From Episyrphus balteatus (lineage: Eukaryota > Arthropoda > Insecta > Diptera > Syrphidae), in assembly GCF_945859705.1 (NCBI RefSeq), contig NC_079136.1:110628028-110692027 (forward strand): a stretch of 64,000 nucleotides of DNA, written 5' to 3'. Both the position numbers and the translations under genes were made by a program. The notes below the pieces were generated by a model that worked only from the letters and a program-made list of their open reading frames with translations, did no database searches and was not told the DNA's origin. Positions 49,415 to 59,945 of the stretch are shown here, piece after piece. Positions within the stretch are counted from its first letter, which is position 1, and each line of letters begins with the position of its first letter.

Positions 49415-50470
49415 ATGGAAGCGATTCTACAGAATATTGTAACCACTTTAAACACACTCACTGCTGTCCAACAACAACAGCAGCAGCTCACTTCGCAGCA
49501 GCAAGAGATTCAAAGACAACAGCAGCAACTATGGGAGCAGAGAGTGCCAGCAGCTTCGGCTCCACCAGCTACATCAGGGTTACCGCTTTATAAAAGCATA
49601 GCTCATATAAAAGCTTTTGGAGGAGCGAGGGATGAGTTAACGCAATTTATCACCTGTGTTGACACCCATCTAGCAGATAACCCAGACACTGAGGATGCAG
49701 AAGTATATAAGGCTATATACAATATTAAAATCGTTGGGGAGGCGAAGACCATTCTTTATATAAATGGACCAAAGTCATGGAAAGAAACTAGGAAGCAACT
49801 TGTTCAGCATTTCAGACCGGTGATCGACATCAACAACGTCTGGCATAAAATCAACAACTTGAAGGTAAATAATATTTTAGACTTATGTAATAATATAGAA
49901 TTAATTTTAAAAGAGTGCCATGATTATGCACTGTATGAGTTAAATCATGTAGAAATAATTAATTCGTGCAAGCAATTATTAATAGCTAAAATAAAAGAAC
50001 TCACCGTAGGTCAGTTATCTAGGGAAATAAGAAACAAGTTTGATTTAAGTGCAATTATCGACATACTAAGAACGTATATTCCAGATAGTGAGTGGAATTT
50101 AAAAAAAAATTATAGAACTAGTTTCGTAAATAGATCCAATTCAACACCCACCGATAATAACAGAGTTTGGCAAAATAACAATAGTCATGTACCTCAGGCC
50201 CATAACAGAACACACAATAGTTCAGGGCAAGCTAGGCATCCTTTTAATACTAGATCTGGACAGACGAGACAAAACAACTGTAGATATGGACAAGAAAGAC
50301 AAAATAGTGCACAAGTATTCAATCCTTCAGGTCAGGTCAGAAATAGTCATCAAAACCCACAACCGATGGATGTAGATTATTTAACAAGTAGTATTGAACC
50401 AAGTTGTTCGGGGGAAATGGGTTCCGAAGAAATAAATAATATCGATCCGGCATCGGATTTTCGGAACTGA
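49415..50470 (+). CDS. gag: Errantivirus Gag
   Basis: Structural protein that forms the particle around the RNA. The frame is open from 49343, but that codon is GTG. The first ATG is at 49415 in the context TAAAATGG, so I place the start there (351 residues). Residues about 19-42 are glutamine-rich (runs of Q6, Q3 and Q4). The middle contains the helical capsid-like part (IKAFGGARDELTQFITCVDT and onward, of the kind seen in insect Gag). The C-terminal third is rich in Asn, Gln, Arg and Ser with no CCHC zinc knuckle, as in several gypsy-group elements where a basic region binds RNA instead. It overlaps the open pol frame by about 30 bp. Confidence 0.9.
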   Translation: MEAILQNIVTTLNTLTAVQQQQQQLTSQQQEIQRQQQQLWEQRVPAASAPPATSGLPLYKSIAHIKAFGGARDELTQFITCVDTHLADNPDTEDAEVYKAIYNIKIVGEAKTILYINGPKSWKETRKQLVQHFRPVIDINNVWHKINNLKVNNILDLCNNIELILKECHDYALYELNHVEIINSCKQLLIAKIKELTVGQLSREIRNKFDLSAIIDILRTYIPDSEWNLKKNYRTSFVNRSNSTPTDNNRVWQNNNSHVPQAHNRTHNSSGQARHPFNTRSGQTRQNNCRYGQERQNSAQVFNPSGQVRNSHQNPQPMDVDYLTSSIEPSCSGEMGSEEINNIDPASDFRN

Positions 50471-53400
50471 GCCTCGGACATAAAATTTTTTGCAATTTTA
50501 CGATAAGTGATAAAAAATATAGAACGTTGATTGACACTGGATCTACAGTAAGTTTAATCAACTCATCTAGGGTTGATTGTAGTAAATTCCCTATATTAGA
50601 AACCAAATCAATTTTTTTGAATACGATTAACAACAAAACAAAAGAACTAATAGATATTGTTGTTACTGACGTACCAAAAGAATTCAGAATGGGAAAGAAT
50701 AGTAAATTAAAATGGCACAAGATGAGTCTAATTAATAAAGATTATGACCTTCTTGTTGGGATGGATATTATAAGTAGAAATTTCACTAAAATTGATATGA
50801 AAGGAAAAGTTATAGAATTATGCAATACCGCGAAAATAAAATTATATTCTGGAGAAACATTAGAAATTGAAAATTATGAACTCTCAAGTGAAACTGCAAA
50901 TGATGTAGATCTTTCACATTTGAATCCACAGGAAAGAGAAAAAGTTATTAAAATTTTAAAACGGTTTCAAAGTTTGATTTTTAAAGAGGGTGGTCCGCTT
51001 ACAAATACAAATTCTATAATGCATGAGATAAGAACAACAACGGATCAGCAAATAAATTCTAGAGTTTATAGATTACCCCCAAAACACGAAGAGGAAGTTC
51101 GTAGGCAAATTTCAGAAATGGAAAAACAGGGTATTGTTCGAAAATCTAACAGTAGATACTCTTCTCCCATTGTTGTTGTCCCGAAAAAGATTGGAAGATC
51201 AGGTGAACAGAAGTTCAGGCTTTGTGTGGACTATAGAAAATTAAATGAAATAACTCTTGATGACAAGTACCCTCTGCCTAATATAGATAGTATATTAGAC
51301 AAGTTAGGGCGAGCCCAGTATTTTACAACTTTGGATTTAGCCAAAGGCTACTACCAAATAAAAATGAGCCCCGAGGACATTCATAAAACTGCATTTGTTA
51401 CTCCAAATGGTTTATATGAGTTTACTCGGATGCCTTTTGGCCTTAAAAACGCCCCAGCGACGTTTCAGAGGCTTATGAATGAAATACTAAGGGAACACAT
51501 AAATAAGATCTGTGTTGTCTATCTTGACGATATTCTCATATTTTCCACTAGTTTAGAAGAACATCTCATTGCCATCAATACAATCTTTAAGACACTTGCC
51601 AAACATAATCTCAAGGTCCAATTTGATAAATGCTCATTCCTTCAAAAAGATACAGAGTTTTTGGGGCATATATTAACTGATGAAGGTATGAAACCTAACC
51701 CTGATAAAGTTAAATGCATTTCTGATTATAAACTGCCAACATCAGAGAAAGAACTAAAATCATTTCTGGGTGTAACAGGATTTTATCGGAAATTTGTAAA
51801 AAATTACTCAAAAATTGCATATCCGATGATTAAGTACTTAAAGAAAAATGCAAAACTTAATTCAAAGGACCCAGAGTATATACAGGCATTTGAAACTTTG
51901 AAGAGAAATATCACGAACTATCCTATATTAAGATTTCCTAATTTCCAAAAGCCTTTCACTGTGTTTACTGACGCTTCCAACTTTGCTATTGGTGCAGTGC
52001 TGACCCAAGAAGGGCAACCTGTTTGCTATGCTTCGAGATCCTTAAATGATCATGAGAAGAGGTATTCACCCACTGATAAAGAATTTCTTGCTATTGTCTG
52101 GTCAGTGACATATTTTAGACCCTACCTCTGGGGAAATAAATTTAAAATAGTCACAGACCATCAACCTATTAAGTATCTTAATAAAAAATACAAAGGCAAA
52201 GAATTTTCCGCAAGAAATCAGAGATGGTTACTGAAATTGTCTGAATTTTATTACACAATAGAATACTTAAGGGGTAAAGACAATAAAGTGGCAGATTTTT
52301 TGAGCCGCATCAAGGATGTGAACCAAATAGACGGTGAATCGGACTCAAATGTGGCAACTGTCCACTCAGCACCAGAGCAACAGTTGGATCATTTCTCAAT
52401 AAAAGAAGAAATAGTTAATAAATATAGAACTCAAATAATTTTATCTAATAATGTTTCAACTGAAGTCGAAGTGTTTCATAGTAGAAGAATCATCCATGTA
52501 GATATGACTAAAAATCAGTTATATTGGGAAGATCTCTTCAAACGAACTCTTACAAAAGGAAAAGTTGGAATTTATACCGAACTATCGTATCATGAGTATA
52601 ACAAAATTCAACAGTGTTTAATAAAACTTTTCAAGGACAATAAAAACCTTTCATTTGTTAAGTGCACACTTAGAGCTCTCGAGGTAAGAAATGAAGCAGA
52701 CGTTTGTAAACAAATTTCTTTATACCATATCAAAGAGAGTAGTCATTCAGGAATTATTGAAACATATAAAACTTTGAAAAATAAAGTTTATTATCCAGGT
52801 TTAGTCAAGCAAATATCGAAGGTTATAGGAAATTGTCAAACATGTCAAGAAGGCAAATATGATAGAAAACCTATTAAACCAAAATTCAAAATTTCTGAAA
52901 CACCAACAGAAATGAATGAAATATTACATATGGATATTTATCATTTTAATAAGTTATTTTATCTAACATTCTTGGATAAACTTACAAAAAAAGCTTATGT
53001 CTATAGCTTAACTAGTAAGAATTGGGTAAGTAAACTGGAATGTATTGAAGAACAATTTTCCAAGTTCGGAAATCCAAAGAAAATCGTTTGCGATAACGAA
53101 TTCCAATCAGAAAATATAAAAGAATTTTTCCGAGAAGAGGATGTTCAAGTTCACTTTACCAAACCGAATTCCCATACAGGAAACTCTGACATTGAACGTT
53201 TTCATTCTACGCTACTTGAAATTTTATTAACTATAAAAAATACAGATTTAACTACTAACCAAAAAATTCATAAAGCAGTTAAAATATATAATAATAGGTA
53301 TCACTCTACTATCGAAATGAGTCCAAATAAAGCAGTAGAGACAGAAGCAAATATTTTAACTGAGAAAGCCAATAAACGTAAGGAACATATTATAAACAGA

Positions 53401-53640
53401 AGAAATTTAGATAGAGAAGAGTACAATGAATGTAGAAGTGAAGGATTTATAAGAAATTATAAACATTTACGTCATAAAAATGAACCTTATTTTAGAAAGA
53501 AAAAACTACAAAATGTCCATCCAACAACAGTTAAAAGACCTAATAAATTTGCAGGTTCTAATTTGCATCATGCTTTGGACAACTCTAATGACAGCAGTGG
53601 TAGCGGACCAAGCACTTCTCATCTCGCAAATCCAAACTAA
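50440..53640 (+). CDS. pol: Errantivirus Pol (protease, reverse transcriptase, RNase H, integrase)
   Basis: Polyprotein that matures the particle, copies RNA to DNA and inserts it. It is made by frameshift from gag, so it has no ATG of its own; residues below count from the codon at 50527. Aspartic protease: DTGS at 3-6. Reverse transcriptase: LDLAKGYYQI at 269-278 and YLDD at 332-335, with catalytic Asp 270, 334 and 335. RNase H: TDAS at 481-484 and TDHQ at 543-546. Integrase: zinc-binding His 734, His 740, Cys 770 and Cys 773, then D803, D856 and E890 (the D,D-35-E triad). About 1037 residues follow 50527, a normal length, with no internal stop. The C-terminal tail overlaps env by 161 bp in another frame. 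Confidence 0.94.
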   Translation, partial: YRSGIGFSELSLGHKIFCNFTISDKKYRTLIDTGSTVSLINSSRVDCSKFPILETKSIFLNTINNKTKELIDIVVTDVPKEFRMGKNSKLKWHKMSLINKDYDLLVGMDIISRNFTKIDMKGKVIELCNTAKIKLYSGETLEIENYELSSETANDVDLSHLNPQEREKVIKILKRFQSLIFKEGGPLTNTNSIMHEIRTTTDQQINSRVYRLPPKHEEEVRRQISEMEKQGIVRKSNSRYSSPIVVVPKKIGRSGEQKFRLCVDYRKLNEITLDDKYPLPNIDSILDKLGRAQYFTTLDLAKGYYQIKMSPEDIHKTAFVTPNGLYEFTRMPFGLKNAPATFQRLMNEILREHINKICVVYLDDILIFSTSLEEHLIAINTIFKTLAKHNLKVQFDKCSFLQKDTEFLGHILTDEGMKPNPDKVKCISDYKLPTSEKELKSFLGVTGFYRKFVKNYSKIAYPMIKYLKKNAKLNSKDPEYIQAFETLKRNITNYPILRFPNFQKPFTVFTDASNFAIGAVLTQEGQPVCYASRSLNDHEKRYSPTDKEFLAIVWSVTYFRPYLWGNKFKIVTDHQPIKYLNKKYKGKEFSARNQRWLLKLSEFYYTIEYLRGKDNKVADFLSRIKDVNQIDGESDSNVATVHSAPEQQLDHFSIKEEIVNKYRTQIILSNNVSTEVEVFHSRRIIHVDMTKNQLYWEDLFKRTLTKGKVGIYTELSYHEYNKIQQCLIKLFKDNKNLSFVKCTLRALEVRNEADVCKQISLYHIKESSHSGIIETYKTLKNKVYYPGLVKQISKVIGNCQTCQEGKYDRKPIKPKFKISETPTEMNEILHMDIYHFNKLFYLTFLDKLTKKAYVYSLTSKNWVSKLECIEEQFSKFGNPKKIVCDNEFQSENIKEFFREEDVQVHFTKPNSHTGNSDIERFHSTLLEILLTIKNTDLTTNQKIHKAVKIYNNRYHSTIEMSPNKAVETEANILTEKANKRKEHIINRRNLDREEYNECRSEGFIRNYKHLRHKNEPYFRKKKLQNVHPTTVKRPNKFAGSNLHHALDNSNDSSGSGPSTSHLANPN
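50456..50464 (+). promoter_or_regulatory. Probable -1 frameshift site between gag and pol
   Basis: Gag is read in one frame to a TGA at 50468-50470, and pol in the -1 frame is open from 50440. The overlap (50440-50470) contains GAT-TTT-CGG, where a tRNA-Phe on TTT (50459-50461) can slip back one base onto the preceding TTT (50458-50460). That gives the shift needed. I did not find a standard X-XXY-YYZ heptamer, and any downstream structure was not modelled. Confidence 0.55.
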
Positions 53641-55105
53641 TAATGGTTATACAATCATCAATCGAGGAACAGTGGAGTTAATAAATCAAACACAAACCAT
53701 TATTCATATAATAGATTCAGTAGAAATAATGACCGTAATCGAAGGGCTTGAAATAAATTTGCAAAAATTGAAATTAGAAAACAACATTCACATATTAACA
53801 GAGATTATCAACATCAAAGCCAAAGTTAGGGCTCTAGTTTCCACCTTTCGGCAAAAGAGAGGCTTAGCTAATTTTATTGGAACAGGTCAAAAATGGTTAT
53901 TTGGAAGCATGGATGATTACGATAGACAAGACATTCTAGAACATTTTAAAGTTGTCGATATTAATAATAGAAATGCTATTGAAAATCTAAATAAGCAAAT
54001 AAGTATTAACAGAAACATTATGAATAACATCAATAATTTCAATGAAGTCATTAAAGAAGACAGAAAACACATATTAGAAGCTTACAATAACGTAATTGAC
54101 AATCAAAAGAACTTAACATTAAAACTTTTAAAAACAGACCAACTTTTGAAAATTAAAATACTAGAAGACAAAATTGACAATATTCTTGACAACATAGCAT
54201 CTGCTAAACAGGGTATTTTACATCCTAGCATATTGACAGGAGAAGAAATAGTGAGTTCTGACTTAGATTTTTTTAAACTTAAACATTCAAAAATAGGAGC
54301 ATTTAATCTTAACGGTACAAAACTAATTTTAGCTATTAAGCTTCCGAAAAGTTACATTCAAACTCAATTAAAAATGATTATTCCAATGCCCAACAAAGAT
54401 TTTAAAGAAATTGATATGTTAACCACAGAATTCATTGAACTAAACAGAATTAAATTTAACTATGATCCCAACAATATATACATTAAAAACTTGAATAAAA
54501 TGGATAATTGTTTAAATGATGGTTTTTGTAAATTTAATATTAACAACAAAACGGAAATAATAAATATAGAAGAGAATCTTGTTGTTTGTAAAAACCTAAA
54601 AAAAGAAATTGTAAATAATGGTTGTGACGACCGAAATTTAATTTTAAGTGGAAATTATATAATAAATATTAATAACTGTACCATAAATATAAGAAATATT
54701 ACAATATCAAATTTTAATATTGAATTTGTACATAAATTTTCATATGAAGAAGACCAAAATGTAATCATAAAAGAAAAATTAAGTTTTGAAACTATGCTAA
54801 AAATATATCAAATTGAAAACCTAAATCATATAAATGAACTAAAATACCACAAAAATAATAATTATATAATAAGCTCAGTCACAATCTTTATTGTTATCAT
54901 AGCCATAGTTATAATTGCAGTTTTAATAGTTATAATTAAAAAAAAGAACAAAAATGTCAAAATTATTATAAAAAATATAGAAACAAAACTGCAAACTGCA
55001 ACAAACAAAATTCAGGAGAATCTTGAATTAAAGGGGGGTGAAGTTACACAGATGCAAGTCAGCAAACTTGATGACGGAACATATGTGTTGCTTCGCAACC
55101 CATAA
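53480..55105 (+). CDS. env: Errantivirus envelope protein (F-like fusion protein)
   Basis: Envelope glycoprotein, 541 residues from the ATG at 53480, which lies inside the end of pol. A second ATG at codon 12 is also possible. In this group env is translated from a spliced RNA; I did not locate its splice sites. Residues about 24-42 form a hydrophobic signal sequence. A furin-type site RQKR at 124-127 is followed by GLANFIGTGQKWLFGSMDD, the conserved start of the fusion subunit shared with baculovirus F proteins. A heptad-rich Asn/Ile/Leu region follows. A transmembrane helix at about 463-488 precedes KKKNK and a cytosolic tail. Several N-x-S/T sequons are present. The last 21 residues and stop lie in the 3' LTR. 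The frame is intact. Confidence 0.92.
   Translation: MNLILERKNYKMSIQQQLKDLINLQVLICIMLWTTLMTAVVADQALLISQIQTNNGYTIINRGTVELINQTQTIIHIIDSVEIMTVIEGLEINLQKLKLENNIHILTEIINIKAKVRALVSTFRQKRGLANFIGTGQKWLFGSMDDYDRQDILEHFKVVDINNRNAIENLNKQISINRNIMNNINNFNEVIKEDRKHILEAYNNVIDNQKNLTLKLLKTDQLLKIKILEDKIDNILDNIASAKQGILHPSILTGEEIVSSDLDFFKLKHSKIGAFNLNGTKLILAIKLPKSYIQTQLKMIIPMPNKDFKEIDMLTTEFIELNRIKFNYDPNNIYIKNLNKMDNCLNDGFCKFNINNKTEIINIEENLVVCKNLKKEIVNNGCDDRNLILSGNYIININNCTINIRNITISNFNIEFVHKFSYEEDQNVIIKEKLSFETMLKIYQIENLNHINELKYHKNNNYIISSVTIFIVIIAIVIIAVLIVIIKKKNKNVKIIIKNIETKLQTATNKIQENLELKGGEVTQMQVSKLDDGTYVLLRNP
55027..55041 (+). promoter_or_regulatory. Polypurine tract
   Basis: ATTAAAGGGGGGTGA lies directly before the 3' LTR. 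A purine run with a G tract at this position primes plus-strand DNA synthesis. It is also coding, within the env tail. Confidence 0.85.
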
Positions 55106-55301
55106 TGTAATTTAACACCACTTTCCGCTGACAATCGATACATTGCAATATTCGAAGGCCAACGGAAAGTGGATGCATTGACCTTAGCTTTAAGTGATTA
55201 ATTGATAATTTCAATAAAACTAATTCGGGAGTCGCAATCGACCCGAAGAACAATAAACACTGTTTTCTTTGGTAACAATATATTATAATTAATATATAAC
55301 T
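55042..55301 (+). repeat. 3' LTR of errantivirus
   Basis: 260 bp and apparently identical to the 5' LTR. The first 64 bp contain the end of env with its TAA. AATAAA hexamers at 55213-55218 and 55252-55257 are candidate poly(A) signals for the genomic RNA. It is followed directly by CGCG. Confidence 0.96.
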
Positions 55302-55305
55302 CGCG
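55302..55305. repeat. Target site duplication, right (CGCG)
   Basis: Matches the CGCG at 48764-48767 and marks the exact right edge of the insertion. Confidence 0.9.
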
Positions 55306-58300
55306 CGGTCCCACTGTCTCATTCCCTCATCCTTCTGATGGGAAGCACTTCACTCATAGATATTTTTTTTCTATATATTCATAGATGGCTGGCTGCAGGT
55401 AGGATTGAGGATGACTTCTAGAATAAAGCCAATGTCATTAGCATTTTAAATGAGTTTTTATGGGGCGGACATTTGAACCGATGGATGATGACCAGATGCT
55501 TTCGATGTGAAGATAAAGCTGGGGAGTTGGCGGGAGTGGGTCTTATCTATAAGCAACAAGTTGCAACTAGACATTGGTCTATAGTGTGATGAGCGCCCTC
55601 TGTCATGTATTTATAAGAAAAGCAACAATTACAGGCAGACAAAATGTTTGATATCAAAAGAGGCCGCAGAATTGTTTTGATTGTAAAGGAATTACGAACG
55701 TTAAATGTTATGACATTGAGACGACAGATTTTAGGTTTAAAATAACATTTTTAATAGCGAGGGGAAAATTTTCAATTTTTGCCAATAAACTTTAAAAGGA
55801 AATTGCAATTGTTGGTTAACTCGTTTTATTATATTGCAATTAATTGTTCGAATGTGTAGCAAATATAAGGAATACCTAATTCTGGCAGATCGGATAACAT
55901 ATAATTGGTTTTTAGTAAAAAACAAAAGGTTTAAAGCAAAGCAATAACTTTGTGGGGTATATTTAAAGTTTGCAGTACAAAAGGTAGTCTTATGTCTTCG
56001 AGTAGACATGTCGAGACTTTGATAAGGTCTTACCTACACGGTTAAAAATTCTGTCATAGTTTTTAAGACAACATTTGAAATTAGAATATTTTCAATACCA
56101 AAAATAAGACCATTGAATAATTCAATCAAAAATAGTAACAGTGCTATAACCAGACGTTTTGAAAAATAAAACCATTTAAACACAATTTTTAGTTTTTTTC
56201 CCAAAATTTTGAGAAAAAAATCAAAATCAAAAATACAAATTTACTCGATTTAGTAGAAAAAAAAATACAAGAATGGATTTCTGGCTTCAAAACACTTAAA
56301 ACTCAATGCTGTAGTGTTGCCGTCACTAGTTAAAATAAAAATTTAATTTGGACGGAATAAGTTCAGCGGTGGTACAGCGATAAATAAGCAGTGCATTTGT
56401 ATTTATTTATTTTAATTGAAATAACATGATACTACAAGATAAAATCTTATCATTAAGTATCTAAAAAAAATTTACAAAATGTACAAATTTAGGCGGAGTT
56501 CCATTTTTACGCCCTAATTAATTAGAAGAATTTGAAAATTTAAATTAAAATTTAAAACTAAATAAGGAGTACAACACTCCTTCATGAAATTAAAACAACT
56601 TAACTTAAAACAAATTCTTCATTTTGATGAAAAATTTACATTGAATTGTTAAAAATTCTGCCATTCTGCACTTATCATAACACGAATTCACAGACGTGTG
56701 ATGCATAAAATAACTACCACAATTTTTAAATATTTAACCCACATATCGAAGTTATTGATATGAAAACAATTTGTTGACAATCAACAAATTTTATGTTTTT
56801 ATTATTGTTATTATTGTTTTTCAAAATAAATACCAAAAAGAACAAACTGTTATTTAACATAATTATTATTCCTGTGAACTTTTCATGAAGTTCCTTTACC
56901 TGAAGTTCATTATTAAAAAAAATATAAACAAAAAAAATAAACAAAACAACAAATAATTTCATAAATACAAAATGAACTCAATTTAAAAAATTTAAAAAAA
57001 AAAAAAAGAAATAAAGACCGCTCATGTCGTTTATTCACTGCCTTGTATTGAAAAACAAAATAAACAGAAACACATACATACAAATATGTATTTTTTTGGT
57101 TAAAATATTATTCGTTTGATGTTTTCTTTTTTCCCGCATGAATTCAAAATCGAAGTTTATGTAATTTTTCATTCAATGTTGTTTTATATTTCGTTTTGTT
57201 TTTTTTTTTTTTTATTCGAAAACCAACAGAAGTAATATTTAGTAGAACAAAAAATCAAACATTTTCCAATTTCAGAGCGTTATGATAAAATACTAAAGCC
57301 GATACAGGATACTGTCCTGCTTGACACAAAAATTCACAAATTCACATACCTACCTACACTGCTGTGCACATATTTGTTGGTTAAATGCTTATTCAAAATG
57401 GCAGCATTTTTTTTTTACTTTTTCAATGATGATCGAATTTTTAACTGAATCTGACTTAAAGAAACCACTGCGAGAAAACCCTGCGAAGCTTATATACATC
57501 TCCTCAGTATTCACATGATTTCGGTATTCATATCATCGACTTATAACCACAGTCAGGATTTTCTTAAACTAAATTTTCATGAACAAAGTTACGTCTATAG
57601 GACTTACTTTTAAGTGGTCTAAGTTCTAAGACATTCAAATTTCAAAACATGGAAGACGTGGCTTAAAAAAAAAATATCTTTTCTCTTGATCTTACTAAAG
57701 CTGTCTTATAAGCCAAATGATTTAAAACTTAATAATAAATAAATTCACTCTCATGTGCGAAACAAGATCCAAAAGTGTTTTTTGTCATAATGCTTAAATT
57801 TTCACGTCAGATAAGCCTAGTTAATTTTTAACCAAACATTTTTTCACATTTATGTAGGTACCATATCTAGGTACCAACATAACTGACAAAAAAAAAACCG
57901 CCCGGGCATAAAAAATAGATGTATTTTTTTGCGCTATACGGTGTAGTATTTTTTTTTCATCTCACACACTTTATGCACTCGCCGTTTTCCATATACAACT
58001 CATAAAAGTTTTGTTGAACTCATAAAAAAAGTAATAAACAAAAAGTGGAACAAGCAGTAGCAGGAGTAGCGTACGCGAGATAAAAAAAAATAAACATAAA
58101 AATATAAATCCAGGAAGAGTCCAGCCCTTGGGGCGGTGTCAGTTTTACAAAACATTTCCTGTAATAGTGTTTCCTATGTCAAACAACGTATAGAACAAAA
58201 AATGTATCTTTTATCTTGTTGCTTGTATCCACTTAACTAATAAGCACTGGGGGTTCTTTTCCTCTCCCGCATTCTTGTCCAACTCGCACCCATCCTCCCA

Positions 58301-59574
58301 CCGACCAACACTGCTTTTATATCTGTCATATACGAGTACCTACCTACCTTATCCTCGGTAGCATTTGACAATGAAATGAATTCATTTGTGATTAGGGACA
58401 TCTGACATTTTTTAAATTGATAGAATAGCTATACACTGTGGTTCTGAACTTAAGTATATTTGAAAAAAAAACTTGAAACTTACGCAAATGTCAAATTGTA
58501 TGCCATATTGCTGCCCCGACAGTGAGGTCTTTCATAACAAAACACAAAAGTGATTAATGTGATTTTCACCTCTCTCATTTTGAGGTTATTCTTCAAAGAG
58601 AAAAGCTCGGAAATTAATTATTGTAACAGAATATTTACGGGATTATAGACATTTTTGCTCAGGTCAACCAAAGAAAAAAAAAAAAAAACTGTCAACGACA
58701 GTTGTTGTTCTTGTTGCTGCTGCCGTTCACTGCTTAATGTTGCTGCCCCATGGGTGGTTTTTGGTTGGCTACAATTGAACAAGCGACTAATTAAAGAGTG
58801 AACATTTTCAAATACCCCCAAGGTGGACTAATATAGGATACACTCAACTAGACTATAAAGCTAGATGTATAGGTACATTGAAAAATGATGGAAATAATTG
58901 AAAGCCTGATGCTTTGCTTTTGTGCGATAGTGTGTTCAAATCCATAGGATTAAGTTGCGGTGCAAATATCAGCACCTGGGGGAATTCAGAAACTATCTGT
59001 GCAAACAGTTTAACCACACAAACGATTATATCGAAAGTGGAAGACGGAATGTTGTGGCGGCTTGTTGAAAACTAAAATTGGTTATATACCCTAAGTTGTG
59101 CTACCTATCTTTTGTAGGTAGGTACACTATGTCTACGTCTATAATAAAATGGGCTGGCTGGTGCTGGTTCTGGTGCTACTGCTGCCCATTCCATTAAGCG
59201 GTTTGGCAAATGGAAATAATTATCGACAATGCAGCGTTTCAAAAAATTTACTGACCGAGTTAATGAGGTGTTACAACTTGTGAAAGGGGAACTAATGGAG
59301 ATTGTTGTATTTTGAAGTGCGCAGTAATGGAATCCGAATTGATAGGCACACAACAGACTAAAAATGTGGACGCTAATAAATTGATTTTTATTTCAAGTGA
59401 GTTTTAAGCTTTAAATAATTTTATGTAACACATTCAAAAAAAATAATATTTGCATACAAAGTTACCCACCCGGTTTAAACAAAAATGTATTGTAAGTTTT
59501 GACGTAACTTTTTAATATTTTTCCTATTTAATTCTTTTTGTCCTGAATAGACCCGCACTAATTTAAAAATTTCC
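55306..59574. other. AT-rich flank, no gene recognised
   Basis: No exon matching the missing Ddr N-terminus and no complete element were seen. Homopolymer runs occur near 57000, 57200 and 58670. Confidence 0.5.
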
Positions 59575-59945
59575 CTAACACCGCCGCACCTCTTCCGCTC
59601 CATTTTACAAATTTCGAAATTTACTAACCGCCGCACCACGTCCGCACCATTTCATTTTGTTTGGAACCATTTCATTTGTATGAAAAAATTCGCTACACCA
59701 CCGCCGCACCATGATCAATAATTCTTTTCTCGTACGTTGCTAATTGAAAGTGATCTGCACACAAATTATTTATCATGGTGCAGCAAAATTTTATATATAA
59801 AATGAAAAGGTGCGGTCGTGGTGCGGTGGACGCGCAGCAAATTTTTCATACAAAATGAAATGGTGCGGAAGTGGTGTGGCGGTGGTGCGGCGAAATTTTC
59901 CGCCAAACGGCGGCGGTGGTGAGGCTGTGGTGCGGCGGTCAAGAT
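59575..59945. mobile_element. Internally deleted copy of the GGTGCGG-ended element
   Basis: Left part CCGCACCACGTCCGCACCAT and ATTCGCTACACCACCGCC; right part ATGGTGCAGCAAAATTTT, GGTGCGGTCGTGGTGCGG and GGTGGTGCGGCG. In the centre only GCTAATTGAAAGTGATCTGC remains of the tRNA-like part (compare TCTAATTGAAAGTGCTCTGG at 34096). The A and B boxes are gone. Confidence 0.7.

Larger units (their letters stand above)
48768..55301 (+). mobile_element. Complete gypsy-group errantivirus (LTR retrotransposon with env)
   Basis: A 6534-bp element with two 260-bp LTRs that I could not tell apart by eye, a CGCG target duplication, primer site, gag, pol, env and polypurine tract in the standard order. LTR ends are AGTTAC...ATAACT. 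An F-like env, a tRNA-Ser-type primer site and insertion into a CGCG target fit the 17.6/297/ZAM branch of insect errantiviruses. All three frames are open from end to end. The insertion lies upstream of the first visible Ddr exon in antisense orientation, in what is probably a Ddr intron. The matching LTRs and open frames mean it is recent and possibly still active. Confidence 0.96.

Noticed and set aside
58618..58821. Gln-rich open frame on the minus strand
   Set aside because: A short CAG/TTG-type run inside AT-rich DNA; no splice context or Ddr signal-peptide likeness.
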